Part shown: positions 1 through 12,091 of the stretch, piece by piece
Position numbering within the stretch: position 1 is the stretch's first letter
Layout: the number at the start of each line of letters is the position of its first letter
Assembly: GCA_036245805.1 (NCBI GenBank)
Contig: BTRK01000003.1
Location: 35,605,215 to 35,669,214, forward strand
DNA: 64,000 nucleotides
Source: Pristionchus mayeri
Lineage: Eukaryota > Nematoda > Chromadorea > Rhabditida > Neodiplogasteridae
Direction: 5' to 3'
Notes under the pieces: model-generated
The model's input: only the letters and a program-made list of their open reading frames with translations
The model's database searches: none
What the model was told of the DNA's origin: nothing
Program-made: the position numbers and the translations under genes

Positions 1-99
1 AGTACAAATTGAGGATAACATAGGTGACTAATAATGATGAAAGTTGGAAAATAAGCATGTGCCCCTAACAATTGTCCAGTCCCTGCATGTTCCTATGAA

Positions 100-3000
100 C
101 TAATCCGACTTCTTCCCTTTGCCCCTCTTGGCTGGCTCGTTCCCATCCCCCTCGTAACCTTCCTCTTCTCCATCCGCTTCTTCCCCTCTTCCTCTCTTCG
201 TCTTCCTCACTCTCCTCGGTCTCTCTGGCTGCTTCTCCTCCCCTCCATCTTCGCCCTCTCCCTCTTCCTCAGATGTCTCGCCTTCCTCTGCCACCTTGGC
301 CGCTCTTCCCTTCCCTCTGGTGCCTCCTCTCGCCTTCCCTTGCTCTCTTCGCCCCCTTCCACAACCAGCTGGAGTCTTCGGCTCCTCCTCCACTCCTTCG
401 TTCCAGTCGGAACCAGAAGAAAAGGTCTCCTCCCTCGTCTCTCCCCTCTCATGATCCGACTCTGAATCGCGTTCATCACTGAACATGATCGGGTCCATGA
501 TGGGGTTCGAGTCCGAGTCGGCCTCTTCTCCGTATCCTCCTCCCAACTCGACGGACACGTCACTCTCTCCTCCATCTTCTACCGCATTCCCTTCCTCCTG
601 GCCCTGCTCCTCCCCGTAGAGGGTCTTCACATAGGTGAACGAATCGGGGGCGCCGATCTTCTTGAGGTATGCGTCCAGCTTCCTTTGGCGAACCACTTCT
701 TGCACTTCCTTCCAGACCTGCAATATTTTTTTGTTTTCTACTACTATATATATTACTGAGGTGGAATGTTATTAAGAATACTAACTTCTCCTCTCCATTT
801 GTGATCTACAGCAGTCATCTTTCTCTTCACGCTCAACACCTCTCTTCCCTTCACTCTAGTCACATATGAGGATTTCTCCTTCCTGAGATGGAGAAGATCG
901 GCCATTGCGATGGCGTTATGATGCAACACCGCCAGTTTGATCTTCTCGTTGTAGAGGTTAGGGGAGCTGAATATGCGTTGTCATTGCCGGTTCTTTAAAC
1001 TTTCGCTCAGCTTCCATAATGCATAGGTCTTATAATTTCTTACATGGCGATATCCTTGGGGACATAGAGGTTGATCAGTCGGTTGAAGGATTCACAGGGA
1101 GAGGTATTCTTCTTGGGTGAAGCACGGAGGAATCCAGCGAGGAAAGTGGGCTTCAGTATCACTTTTTTGAGCAGTTGGAATTCCTCGCTCTTTCTGTCGA
1201 TGTTGTGCTGAGGTGCCTCCGGTAGTTCCTTGTGCGTGCATCCGCTGATCCCAGACAGAAACGGCACCTTTGTTGTGTTCATTTTAACACTTGCATGTAT
1301 GAGATAACAAATGTAATATTCAGATATTTAATTATGTAATCGCACTAACTTTCTCGAAGTGCCTATGACGCCCACACACATGAGCGAGGACGCTCTTCCA
1401 TCTCTCGAGACCCTTTGCCCTGCTCTTCCGGTATTGGTAATGGACATGGTAGCAGTGATTAATAATGGACTTCCACCAATGCTTGACCAAAGCGCATTTC
1501 TTCTTCTTGCTCAGCTGAATTCAGTTGTGAATATGAGGGGGGGGGGGGTACTACGCAGGGACCCCCATGTGGTGCGCTGCGCAAGGCACGTATAGGTCAT
1601 GGTGAAAATCGATAGGTAGGTCATGGAAAGTCAAGACTTACTATCGTACCCAATCGATCGTACAGTACCAGTAGATACCGTATACCACTACCGTAACCGC
1701 CGATTATCGCGAACTGACTTTAATTTTTTTTTAAAATTAAAATACCTTATCCAATCGACTCTACAGTACTCCCCGATACCGTATGTAACTACCGTAGTCC
1801 ATGATTATCGCGAACTAACTGTATTTTTAAAAAGTCCTGGTACAGTGTGTAATCGATTCTACAGTACCCAAGTAATTACCGTAACCCAGTTCCTTGGGTC
1901 AGATCCAGTTCCTTGGGTCAAACATTTTTTTCTAAAAATTCAAATTCATTACTAAAATTATTTTGAATTATCCTACTCAAATTTATGTATAATTTTTAGA
2001 AAAAATGTTTAACCAAGGAACAGAATCTGACCCAAGGAACTGGGTTAGAGTGTTGTAGAATCCATTTCATACGGTACCAGGACTTTTTTAAAAATAGTCA
2101 GTTCACGATAGTCGGAGGTTACGGTATCGGTATACGATATATATTGGTACAGTATGATCGATTGGGTACGGTACTAAGTCTTGACCTTCCATGACATGCC
2201 TACTGATTTTCACCATGACCTATACATGCCTTGCGCAGCGCCCCACATGTGGGTGCCTGCGTAGTACCCCCCCCCCCCTCCCCCCCGCCGCTGGCGTGGA
2301 CACCTATGCTGTATACTTATCATTTTTTAAACTTTTGCTTCTCTAACTACTAAACAATTACCTCTCTCAGGTCACTGTTGATTCCTTTCACTAGGTGCCA
2401 GAAGTCAAGAGAGTGTCTAATTTTGGAGAAGAGTGGATCCGTTCTTAACCTTTTGCCGATTTTAGCGTCGTTGTCAGAAGTAACACTTCTTATCTAGGAA
2501 GGCATAGCATTAGTCATGGTTCATTACTGCTTAGTAGTTAGTCCTGAATTGTGATAGCTGACCGTAAAGACTTTCGACAATAATATCTTCAGCCCTCGCT
2601 TCACTCCCTCTTTCTCCATCCGCCCACTCACCCCATCTGGAATGTTTACCACTTGTAATCAACTCATTGCTACTAATATCAACTAACACTACCTATTCCC
2701 TTCATGTCCTTGTGCATGTTGACTGCTTTTACAACTAGGTTCGTGGCAAGATCAATGATGCTCTTGGTGTTATTCCGTGAAGTGAACCCTCGTGTACCGT
2801 ACCGACCATCGACAGCCACATCGATTCCTCTTTTCTAAACAGTTCAAACTCGATTAAGAATTTTTGAATTTATACTGACACCAAGTGATTTGTATGATTA
2901 ACTAAGTTTACAGTCTGATATTCCAGAGTCGAGAAGAGGCTCGCTCATCTCAATGCAGCACCGGCAGGAGCACTATGAGGTTATGAGGGGAGGGAGGGGT

Positions 3001-4703
3001 ATATTAGTAAGTACCGTATCCCCTCATGGGCATTTTTCAGGAACGGGCCGAGGTATGCGGCCGGGGGACTGCACTCTTTTGCTTTTGCTTTTGAGGTAAG
3101 CCAAAGTTTAAATAACAAATTTGATTGAAACCATGAAATCTCTGACCCCGCTGACATTCCTGACCGTCTCCTCGACCAGCTTCTCGTGTCTCTCGTGGAC
3201 CGTATCTACAGCTGGTATCACAACCTCTGCCAGATGCGATTTGAGAGTGTTGTAGCATGGAAGGGCGACTCCGAATTCTTTCCCCATGTCGAGAAATCTC
3301 TGAATTTCACAATGGGGTTCATATTACTTTAGACATAGTGTATCTATTATGATCTAATCGTCAATAGGCATATGCTAACCGGAACGGATACTGCAGTCGT
3401 GTGAAGGGTCGTAGATAGTTTGAGGTTACCCTCGAAATATCCCTCGATCTGTTCTTGGGAGGACCACTTCACAATCCGCTCACACACATTACAAAACCAT
3501 TCCAGACAGAGGGCGGATCCGACACACCACGAGCGGAAGGATCCGGCTCGGATCTCGGCGGCGCCACACTCACGACAACGTTTGAAGAGGGGGAGAAGGG
3601 ACGACTTGGACACCAAGTAGAAAGTGTTTCCATCTTGTATTGTCGGCCCGTTTTCTTCCACTTCGTTGTCCGATGTTGCCTCAGTGCACATCGTTTCTTG
3701 AGATGGTGCGTATGACTGAATTTCGATTTTCATTGTGTCCAAAACGATCCAAAGTACCTAGGCGATAGGGATGGCATTGCAATAAATGTACTTATTCTGC
3801 GTGCTCTCCGCACGGGTGGAAGACTATGGAGAAGGAAAATCTTTTCTTGCGATGCCATCCCTAGTATCCCCAATAGGCGATAATTCGAGGAATAGTATTA
3901 ACATCATTCAATTTTTTAAACATTTAAATCACATTGTTTTATAACTCAGAACCATTGAAATTTTATTGTATGCTATTTGTGTAGTAAAGACTAAAGTACT
4001 TTTCTAATTATATCATCTGATATCTGTCTCAACTGAATAATTTGCGTACCCCAGATTGCGCACGATGAGGAGATGGAGGTTCTGTCGGTGGATCAAACGG
4101 TAGGTCAAGCATCGCATTTGCGATGCCGTCTATGCTACCCTCGGATGGATCTTCATCCATTGTCCCACTCTGTAACATTCGTATTGTTGTTGTGACTCAA
4201 ATGCTTATTTTCGCCTCCCTAGGGCTTGTGCAAATTACCTCCTCAGGGCATGTCTGATGTTTCCATTGCCTCCCCAGGGCATACTAGAGAAACGATTGTG
4301 GCCTATATGATATAATAAAGCGTACAATACCTGTTCCCTATCCTCCCTTTCAAGCGTTGGGGCATCCGTGGATTGGTCTTCTCGCAACTGATAGGTAGCA
4401 TAACAACAAAGTAATACAACAACTGAATACTGCGGAGGTGCAGTGCGAGTATTAGAGGCACAATCGATAGATAACACTAGATCAATAGATACTCGGTAGA
4501 GGCCCTCCTCTCTTGAAGTGATTGAGACACATCCTAGGCGTCTTCCCTTCAGCGTACATCTCGGCTACTCTCTTCTCCAGCTCATCGTGCGCCTCCTCCA
4601 GTAGATTCAATCGCAGCAGCCACTCCTTCCTCTTCTCCTCCTTCTTCGGTACCGTTTTCGCGACCTCTACTTTACGTGGGCAGACAACGTATTTGAAGGG
4701 CAT
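100..4703 (-). CDS. THAP-domain / Kolobok-type DDE transposase-like protein (complete copy)
   Basis: Model of 11 exons, about 766 aa: 4493-4703, 4331-4422, 4050-4169, 3380-3715, 3147-3299 (3' edge uncertain), 2688-2834, 2362-2493, 1350-1514, 1044-1267, 864-966, 100-717; phases agree throughout. Residues 1-70 look like a degenerate THAP DNA-binding domain (KRKEWLLRL, then C-x2-HF). Residues 142-253 carry a zinc-ribbon-like module (CRECG ... CNVC, then KWSSQ) followed by GNLKLS. Next come the blocks typical of Kolobok transposases: VDGRYG (Asp about 313), SDND ... DFWHLVKGIN (Asp about 360), KHWWKSIINH, and CESFN (Glu about 511), a plausible DDE triad. The C-terminal 200 residues are low-complexity Glu/Gly/Lys/Arg. 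The start ATG at 4703 follows an AG that could be a trans-splice acceptor. The intron 1515-2361 holds a foldback element. An autonomous transposon remnant and a domesticated host gene are both possible. Weak points: exon 3147-3299 donor and the acceptor at 1267. Confidence 0.82.
1541..2287. mobile_element. Foldback (long inverted repeat) element with G/C-run ends
   Basis: The two halves are inverted copies about 370 bp long meeting near 1937-1945. The outer ends are a G run (1540-1550) and a C run (2268-2287), each followed inward by GTACTACGCAGG or its complement. The arms share GGTCATGGTGAAAATC and TCGATTGGGTACG-type words with moderate divergence. No ORF inside is credible. It sits in an intron of the THAP gene, and the duplication breakpoint (2120) falls in its right arm. 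Confidence 0.85.
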
Positions 4704-5688
4704 CTACTAAGAGGCAATTGCACGATATACATTGACAGCAGAACACAAAATATTCTAAGTTCATTCGTGCGCAGTTGCGTTAAACTGGTTTACTAACCGC
4801 ATACATACGAACAAAAGTGATTAGCGATACAATACAAAGCAGTTTTACGTAAAATACAACAAGAATCGTTGAAAATAAACAGGAAAACAGCGGAAAATGG
4901 TTGAAGGAGTTCGAGTGCGACCAGTCCATGAAAATTTCAATCAATTCGTATCAAATACCGTAATTGCAATACCTCGACTACACGAACAGCAAATATTTTT
5001 ATTTCCCGGCTTTGTTTATTTTTAGCTTTAATAAAATTTATTTAATTTTTTTGCATTAGTGCATTGAAATGAGGGAACAAAACTGCGCAAATTGAAGCAC
5101 AGTTGATTTTTGACTGGTGGGTACCTACTCTCTTCTCCAGCTCATCGTGCTCCTCCTCCAGTAGATTCAATCGCAGCAGCCACTCCTTCCTCTTCTCCTC
5201 CTTCTTCGGTACCGTTTTCGCGACCTCTACTTTACGTGGGCAGACAACGTATTTGAAGGGCATCTACTAAGAGGCAATTGCACGATATACATTGACAGCA
5301 GAACACAAACTATTCTAAGTTCATTCGTGCGCAGTTGCGTTAAACTGGTTTACTAACCGCATACATACGAACAAAAGTGATTAGCGATACAATACAAAGC
5401 AGTTTTATGTAAAATACAACAAGAATCGTTGAAAATAAACAGGAAAACAGCGGAAAATGGTTGAAGGAGTTCGAGTGCGACCAGTCCATGAAAATTTCAA
5501 TCAATTCGTATCAAATACCGTAATTGCAATACCTCGACTACACGAACAGCAAATATTTTTATTTCCCGGCTTTGTTTATTTTTAGCTTTAATAAAATTTA
5601 TTTAATTTTTTTGAATTAGTGCATTGAAATGAGGGAACAAAACTGCGCAAATTGAAGCACAGTTGATTTTTGACTGGTGGGTACCTTT
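4565..5688. repeat. 560-bp tandem duplication containing the THAP first exon (unit A)
   Basis: 4565-5124 and 5125-5688 are nearly identical copies. Each contains, on minus, the start ATG and the first ~47 codons of the THAP exon plus about 400 bp upstream. The upstream copy (ATG at 5263) reads the same N-terminus with one Ala-to-Glu change, then runs into non-THAP sequence and stops near 5042. It could act as an alternative promoter and first exon or be a dead copy. Confidence 0.9.
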
Positions 5689-5805
5689 AAAACGTTGTAA
5701 AAGGCTCACGCTATGGGGAGTGAGAGCAGGTTGGGATGATTTTACAACAGCGAGAGAGTATATGGTATGGTGCCATGAGACTGGTGTGTGGTGGGATGAG
5801 GGTAT

Positions 5806-6240
5806 GTGCATTTAACTTTTCTGCGATTTAGTAAATCACACAATGATGCGTGGTGTGGGTATACTGTAGCGTGCATTTAACTTTTATGTGATTTAGTAAA
5901 TCACACCATGGTGCGTGGTGTGGGTATACTGTAGCGTGCATTTAACTTTTCTGCGATTTAGTAAATCACATCATGGTGTGTGGTGTGGTGGATTACGGTA
6001 GCGAGCATTTAACTTTTCTGCGATTTAGTAAATCACACAATGATGCGTGGTGTGGGTATACTGTTTCGTGCATTTAACTTTTCTGCGATTTAGTAAATCA
6101 CACCATGGTGTGTGGTGTGGTGGGTTACGGTAGTGTGCATTTAACTTTTCTGCGATTTAGTAAATCACACCATGGTGTGTGGTGTGGTGGGTTACGGTGG
6201 CGTGCATTTAACTTTTCTGCATTTTGGGAAAATGCATTAT
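5806..6240. repeat. Minisatellite, about 7 units of 64-67 bp (unit A)
   Basis: Units begin GTGCATTTAACTTTTCTGCG and continue with a small palindrome around TTTAGTAAATCACACCATGG and a GT-rich tail. The last unit diverges into TTTTGGGAAAATGC and is followed by a (GACA)n microsatellite at 6249-6274. There are no distinct spacers between identical repeats, so this is not a CRISPR-like array. Confidence 0.93.
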
Positions 6241-6498
6241 GGTGTGATGACAGACAGACAGACAGACAGACAGAATGGACATAACCTTCTTACACACTGC
6301 ATTGAAGAATAGGGCCTGCTATGGACGGCAACTAGAAATTTTGATTAAGAGAGACTAATAATCTTATCGACCAATTCGGCCTCTTTTGAAAGGGCGTACA
6401 CAATTTTCAACCACCACATGGGTAAACGCCGCTCAAGACTCGCCATACCCCACCTAGAGGGGAATTTGTTCATTCACGTGAATGAACATGACCCCCGT

Positions 6499-6687
6499 TC
6501 ATTCGTCCACGGCCAGTAGGTTTATGAATGGCTCGCTAAAGGTCATCACCCTACTGAGAATCTCCAGAACAATCAGGAGGGACCAGCCGATGAGGAGGTA
6601 GAAGAGGAAGGTGAAGAGGAGGAGGAGGGCGACCACCCCGAATGGTCCCTCGCAATCACACAAACAACATCTTCGTTTTAGGCTCAC
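6499..6687 (-). other. Possible exon for a short Cys-rich, single-pass membrane peptide
   Basis: An open stretch of about 62 codons begins Lys/Arg/Cys-rich (KRRCCLCDCEG), continues with about 26 hydrophobic residues (VVALLLLFTFLFYLLIG...) and ends at a stop. There is no in-frame ATG; an upstream stop lies within 15 bp, so if real it must be entered by splicing, and the nearby acceptor candidates are weak. The unit B copy is at 23198-23386. I do not recognise the family and the stretch may be chance. Confidence 0.2.
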
Positions 6688-6818
6688 TCTTCGTACTATT
6701 TATGCGCTCAATTTCAACCACTTAATCGTAAATTAAATTTTAAAAAAGTTAGTTGGCTAAAAATGGATTCCATTTCAGATCGCATCTACACCGTGCTCTT
6801 ATAGTTGCAGTTCTATTA

Positions 6819-7904
6819 ATACGTTGGCGGGAAAGTCTTTGTCACTTTTTCAAAACGTTATTTCTTGGGCAAAGGAAAATCATCAGCTCAATTATACTTG
6901 TCCTCATTACTGACAATATGCGCCCAACGTACCTGCAATGTATGGATCCAGTCCTTGTAGAACCCGTCTGGGTGCGAATTAAAGTATTGCTCGAATTCAA
7001 CCTCGAGATTTCCACGTGAATTGAAGGCCCTACCTCGAACGGTATGGGTCAGGTCTGCGAAAAGCCACTAATCAGAAGGGGTCAAGCCAGGAGAATACGG
7101 GGGTGGGGGGGGGGGGGGGGGGTAAGGGACAACTATCCGTCCATATCCAGCCAGTTCCTGCTTGACTTCATTGGAGTCCTGCGACGGGGTTCAGGTAAAG
7201 TTTGGAGACACCTTGTGGAGCTCTCATTCTCCAACCCGCTTGGTTCTCACATGGTTGTTATCATAGAGGACCCACTTCTCATTCCCCGATATTAGCCGTT
7301 CCAGCCATCGATCCCCACCTCGGAGAATGAGGAGAGTATTGGAATCATCGACTCGACGGTCATGGCTGGCTTGGATCAGATCATGGGATTTGAATCGGCC
7401 GATTAATTTCCTATTTCAAAAAGATCTCAAGCCTTCTTTGGCAGTGCGATGGGGGACTCTGAGTGCAATAGTCATTTCACGGGCACTTTGAAATGGGCGC
7501 GTTTGAGCAGATTTCTACAAAGTCTCAAAATGTAACTAACGAGGTCTCCCAGATCGACCCCATTCATTGAGGGAAAAGTCGCCTTCTTCGAGGCTCTGGA
7601 TCCAATTCCTGAAGGTGTTGTAGACGGGGATGTGTGTCATAAGCATTCTTCAGTAGGGCCTCCGAATCCTTCAGCGTGGTGTAGAATAGAGAGAGGTAAA
7701 TCAAAGCATGCCAGAAGTTTGTGGCAGCAGGAACATATATCGTTGATCTACTAGAGCTTGGCTGAAGGAAAGGGAATGGAGAGTTGTTTATTATGAAGGT
7801 CCATCACTGATTTTTATTCACTATGAACATGGGAAAACCAAAGTGCATTTGTGGCGAGCAGTGTAAAAACAAAACCAGTGACAAAGACTTTCCCGCCAAC
7901 CTAA
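6819..7904 (-). mobile_element. Decayed mariner transposon (unit A)
   Basis: TA-flanked inverted ends: GTTGGCGGGAAAGTCTTTGTCAC on the left and its complement on the right (outer bases ACGTT versus AGGTT). On minus, mariner transposase blocks survive in broken frames: an N-terminal helix-turn-helix piece with SLEEGDFSLNEWGRSGRPR, the signature GNEKWVLYDNN, and a C-terminal YSPGL-PSD followed by DGFYKDWI. In-frame stops and a G run (about 7100-7122) break it, and the 1.09 kb length is below the usual 1.3 kb, so it has internal deletions and is inactive. Confidence 0.88.
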
Positions 7905-8557
7905 TACTATTTCTTAATTTTGGTTGGTACTGAGATTTGAATATTTCCGGCCATTAAATATATTTACAGTTTCATAACTTCATTCATATTACCCGTTTCT
8001 ACACATTCTACATATTAAGTCATCATTTTTTTGAGATAAATGGTAGAGAAATGTCTCTCAAAAAACAACAATGTTTCCAATTTTCAGAATACAACTCCAT
8101 TGGAGACCACTAACGAGACGAAAGTCCAATCCACTCGTTCTTTTAACAAATATCTTTCATAAACATATCACTCTCATTCATGATAAATTTTGATTGTAAA
8201 ATAAATAGAAAAAAATTCCTCGATGACTTGTCAATGGACAAGCAAAAAGACAATTTTAAAAAGTTCACGATAACTGGCTAGGGTAGCAAGATGAACTGGT
8301 GGTGGATAATTGATCACGAAGCCAGGTTCAAGCTCTGTTGGGCTCCGAATCCACATTCTTCTGTTTTTTCAAGACAATTGCCACAGCCTCTCGTCGTGTG
8401 GGCTATGTTAGCAAGGGGTTCTGTACATTGGGTACTGTGTAGATCAAGAATTAATTAAAATTGAAAAAAGTTTTGAAAAAAAAGATGTGGATTACAGTAG
8501 CAAGGGGTGATGTATATCGGGTACGGTATAGACCATGAATGAATTAAATGAACCATG

Positions 8558-9469
8558 AACGATCCAAATGACTGCGGCGGTAGGGGCGCTGCGTTCCTTG
8601 ACAAATTCTAAGACTTTTTTACTCTGGGGAAATTTTCGATCAGATTCCATCTAACGTCGGAAATCGATAATTCTACTTTTACTTCGGACATGAATGCAAT
8701 TCTCCAGAAATTTTTCAAGAACCCCCTAAATATTATTGTTGATTTAGCTTCTGCTTGAGCCGATACATACTTCAGTACAAAGGCGCAATTTAAAATTTTC
8801 TATAAGGAAGTCAAAATGAATTATGAATGAATTGTGGTGTAATTTTTGGATTACTGCAGGCGAGTGAAAAAGATGGACGACTTTTCCTAATTGGTGTAAT
8901 ATGTTCTGAAAATTGATTTTAGCCTATGTTGCACAAATTAGGAAAAATCATCCATCTTTTTCACTCGCCTACAGTAACCCAAAAATTACACCACAATTCA
9001 TTCATAATTCATTTTGACTTCCTTATAGAAAATTTTAAATTGCGCCTTTGTACTGAAGTATGTATCGGCTCAAGCAGAAGCTAAATCAACAATAATATTT
9101 AGGGGGGTTCTTGAAAAATTTCTGGAGAATTGCATTCATGTCCGAAGTAAAAGTAGAATTATCGATTTCCGACGTTAGATGGAATCTGATCGAAAATTTC
9201 CCCGGAGTAAAAAAGTCTTAGAATTTGTCAAGGAACGCAGCGCCCCTACCGGCGCAGTCATTTGGATCGATATAAAAATTTTCGAAGATTACTGTACTTT
9301 TTTGCTAGATCCGCGCCGCCGCGCACGCGGATGCGGATCGAAAATCTGGCGATGCTCGTCGGTTTCCCTCATCGAGTACTAACTATTGGTGAAGTTAGAA
9401 GGGAATCGATTTTTCGCCTGTGCCAAGTCACTGAAGAAATATGTTGATTTTCTGAGATAGTGTGTTCTA
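8558..9469. mobile_element. Foldback element family 2, left-truncated copy (unit A)
   Basis: Arms of about 340 bp pair around a centre near 8910; the shared core includes GCGGTAGGGGCGCTGCG and AATTACACCACAATTCA. The right arm continues to GATTTTCTGAGATAGTGTGTTCTAT at 9469, but the matching outer 205 bp is missing on the left. Short ORFs in the arms are mirror images and not genes. Confidence 0.85.
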
Positions 9470-9532
9470 TTGGTGTAGGATTCTGTCAGTAGTGATGGTG
9501 AATGATGTTCTGTCCGAAGTTTCACTTATCTA

Positions 9533-10795
9533 TCAGGTTGTTGCATAAGTCTTGATCGTTTTTGAGCACACAGTTTCAAGCCATCGATTTCGCTTCGACC
9601 AAACGGCTATGCTTTGATTTAATAATATAGTTTAGGAGTATGCTTGCTTATCATTAACATGATGTTGAACTTAATCGTTCAAGCATTCAAAGCTATAAAT
9701 AGTAACTTTAGCATAGGAAATTTCTGATAATAACTTTGATATTCCTTCGAGAAGGAACAACTCCATTAGGTATGGTCAAGAAAACCCAAAAACTCGTGAC
9801 TAGGAGTGTACTGATTGCTCTTCCAAAACATATGTTGAACATGGCTCTGGTTTCATCCAACCAAGAGAAAACTGATTTCGAATTGGACCGCTTACTTTGA
9901 CCCATGCTTAATTAAAATAGTTTTCCTCCCTATATAACCAAAGCCTTTCATGTCGATTCACGTGTGCTTGAGCAATCATTCATTGAACAGTGCAATAACA
10001 AGAAACAATGGGATATTGATCTTCTCGTAAAATAGCAAATTGAAAAATCAAAATTGAAAGTTATCAGATTTTTACCAAATATTTCAGTTTTAGGTTGATA
10101 ATATTTACAACCTTTATGGCAACTCTGATTTATTTCCCAATACTTTTCATATTGTGGTAGATAGGAGAAGGGTTGGTCGTTCAGATAACCACCTTACATC
10201 CAGCACTCATTTGATGGTTGAGATAGACAATTGACGAATGTGCCGATTTTGATACCACGATTTCAACCATAAATTCCGGAATTTGCAATCAGATCGAAGG
10301 AATAATGTCACACCTTTTAACCAGAGCAGCAAATTGGTCAATATGACTATTAATTATTCCTGGGAGATTTAGATATCCCAACCTCAAATAACCAGAATTC
10401 GATAAAATAAACATTTTTGCTCCGTAACATATTGGATTGATAAGGAATGAAGTTCAATTCTCTGCAATGGGCAATGTTTTGCAAGCGCCGTAATTGGAAT
10501 AAAGTATCATGTATTCACTGATATTTTATATAGTGGCTCAAGTTTGGCAATATCATCGCTCTCCATTGAGATATGACTCCACAAAATGTCAACCCCACGA
10601 CTCCAGTTGGCAGCCATTGACTTCGTGATGTTCCCATCAGAATGATTGGATAGCTTTGAACTAACGTGCGCTAGGAAGCACATGAATATACTATTAACAT
10701 AAGAAAAACTAGATGCCGCTTATTGAAATAAGAACTCATACAGAGGTCATGATCACTGAATGCAAAAAACGATCAAGACTTATGCAACAACCTAA
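9533..10795. mobile_element. Mariner-type element with intact terminal repeats (unit A)
   Basis: About 30-bp terminal inverted repeats start AGGTTGTTGCATAAGTCTTG, typical of mariner ends, and are flanked by TA at 9531-9532 and 10796-10797. The length of 1263 bp is that of a mariner, but I could not recover a convincing transposase in any frame, so it is either heavily decayed or non-autonomous. It starts 63 bp after the foldback ending at 9469. Confidence 0.85.
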
Positions 10796-11077
10796 TACAA
10801 CAGATTCATATCGATTATCTGCCGTAATAAAATATTAATCTAATATTATTACTGATATAACAATTTTTCTATTTCACATACCAAATATCAAAGATGAAAA
10901 GTCAGAAATCAGCAGTTAAAAACTGTTTAAAAAGTGTCTCAATGCTTCCGAAAAATAGGATTGCGAACAGAATCTTTTAATCAAAGAGATTATTTTAGCA
11001 TTTCAAAAAAATTAAGTGAATGAGAATACCTTCTCATTTAGACACAAAGAGAAAAATATAACTACAACTTGAGAAGT

Positions 11078-11413
11078 CTATCTTCCAGTTCGATTTCCCG
11101 TTACGACAAAGATTAGAAATTCAGATATGCATGCACATTGTGTTTCTAATATGATCATACTTTTGACCGTTCGCCGATATCTCATCTCAAAGAGATGGGA
11201 ACTGCGTAACATCAATTCCGCAGGGCGAAGAGTAGAAGTGCAACGAGAGAAGGAAGGGGACGAGCTATCTCCGGCCCATCCTGAGTCAAATTGCCAAGCT
11301 TCGCCCTTTCCCTGGTGCATCTCCTCAGCAAGGCGAGACAAAAGAGCGATGCGTTCGCGCTGATTCATAAGCGCCCATACTTCTGTCTTGCATACAGTGC
11401 TTTCATCTTCCAA
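11078..11413 (-). other. Unassigned open frame upstream of the zinc-finger gene
   Basis: The minus strand is open for about 110 codons with a protein-like first half (EVWALMNQRERIALLSRLAE...). There is no ATG start and a stop lies just upstream, so it would have to be an internal exon; candidate acceptors follow ATTGGAAG or TGCAAG. No neighbouring exons were found and no family is recognised. The unit B copy is at 27776-28111. The rest of 10796-12091 shows no gene; a GC-rich stretch with small hairpins lies at 11690-11800. Confidence 0.2.
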
Positions 11414-12091
11414 TCAAGAGTTATCACTGCCACTTTGCCACATCGTTATCATATTTGTGCTCAGAAATTAACGTAATATCGTATCACTCTTTACAATCCG
11501 TGAAATTCCAATCCTACATTCACAATAACGTTTCAATTTGGATTGTGTTTCAATCATCCCACAAGCCCGCTTCGTAATCTTGAATTTCAATTTGTAGCAG
11601 CATCCTTGTAGAGTGAAAAACCACATATGATAAATCGTCAGTGCTCAACCGAGGACAACATCAGAGATCAAGGGGCGCCAGTGTGAGGTGCCAGTGTGTG
11701 CTCACGCAATGCGTGAGCCACTTAAAGAATGAGTCCCATCAACCGTGCGCGGCTAGAGAAACGAGAAGGTCTCGCCTCGCGCGCTCTCTTGCTCTTTCCC
11801 TGAAATGGCAATGAAATAGCCATTTTTATTGTAGTTGCCTTTGCTCCTCCCTTAAAGCTTCCTTATACAACTGTGATCTAGGGTTCACGCAGATCAAGGA
11901 TATTCTCTTTCCACTTTCAAATTATATTGACGACTATTTTTAATGACGGCACGAAACTGATTAGAATATCACCTTTCCATTTCCATATTTGCATAGTTCT
12001 AATCTCCGTATTTTCCAGTTCCTTCAATCACTCTCTCCCATTTCTCCATTCATTCACTCATCTTTTCCTCTCGCCAGGCGGTCAGCTCCTA

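Noticed and set aside
100..723. Acidic/basic low-complexity ORF as an independent nuclear protein gene
   Set aside because: It starts at a GCAG acceptor in phase with the preceding transposase exons and opens with DSFTYVKTLYG, so it is better explained as the terminal exon of the THAP/Kolobok-like gene.
5806..6240. CRISPR-like spacing of repeats
   Set aside because: Units are contiguous 64-67 bp minisatellite copies without unique spacers, in a eukaryotic context.
9708..9905. 65-codon minus ORF as a mariner transposase fragment
   Set aside because: No mariner signature (catalytic Asp blocks, WVLYDN-type or YSPDL-type words) could be found in it or elsewhere in the 9533-10795 element.
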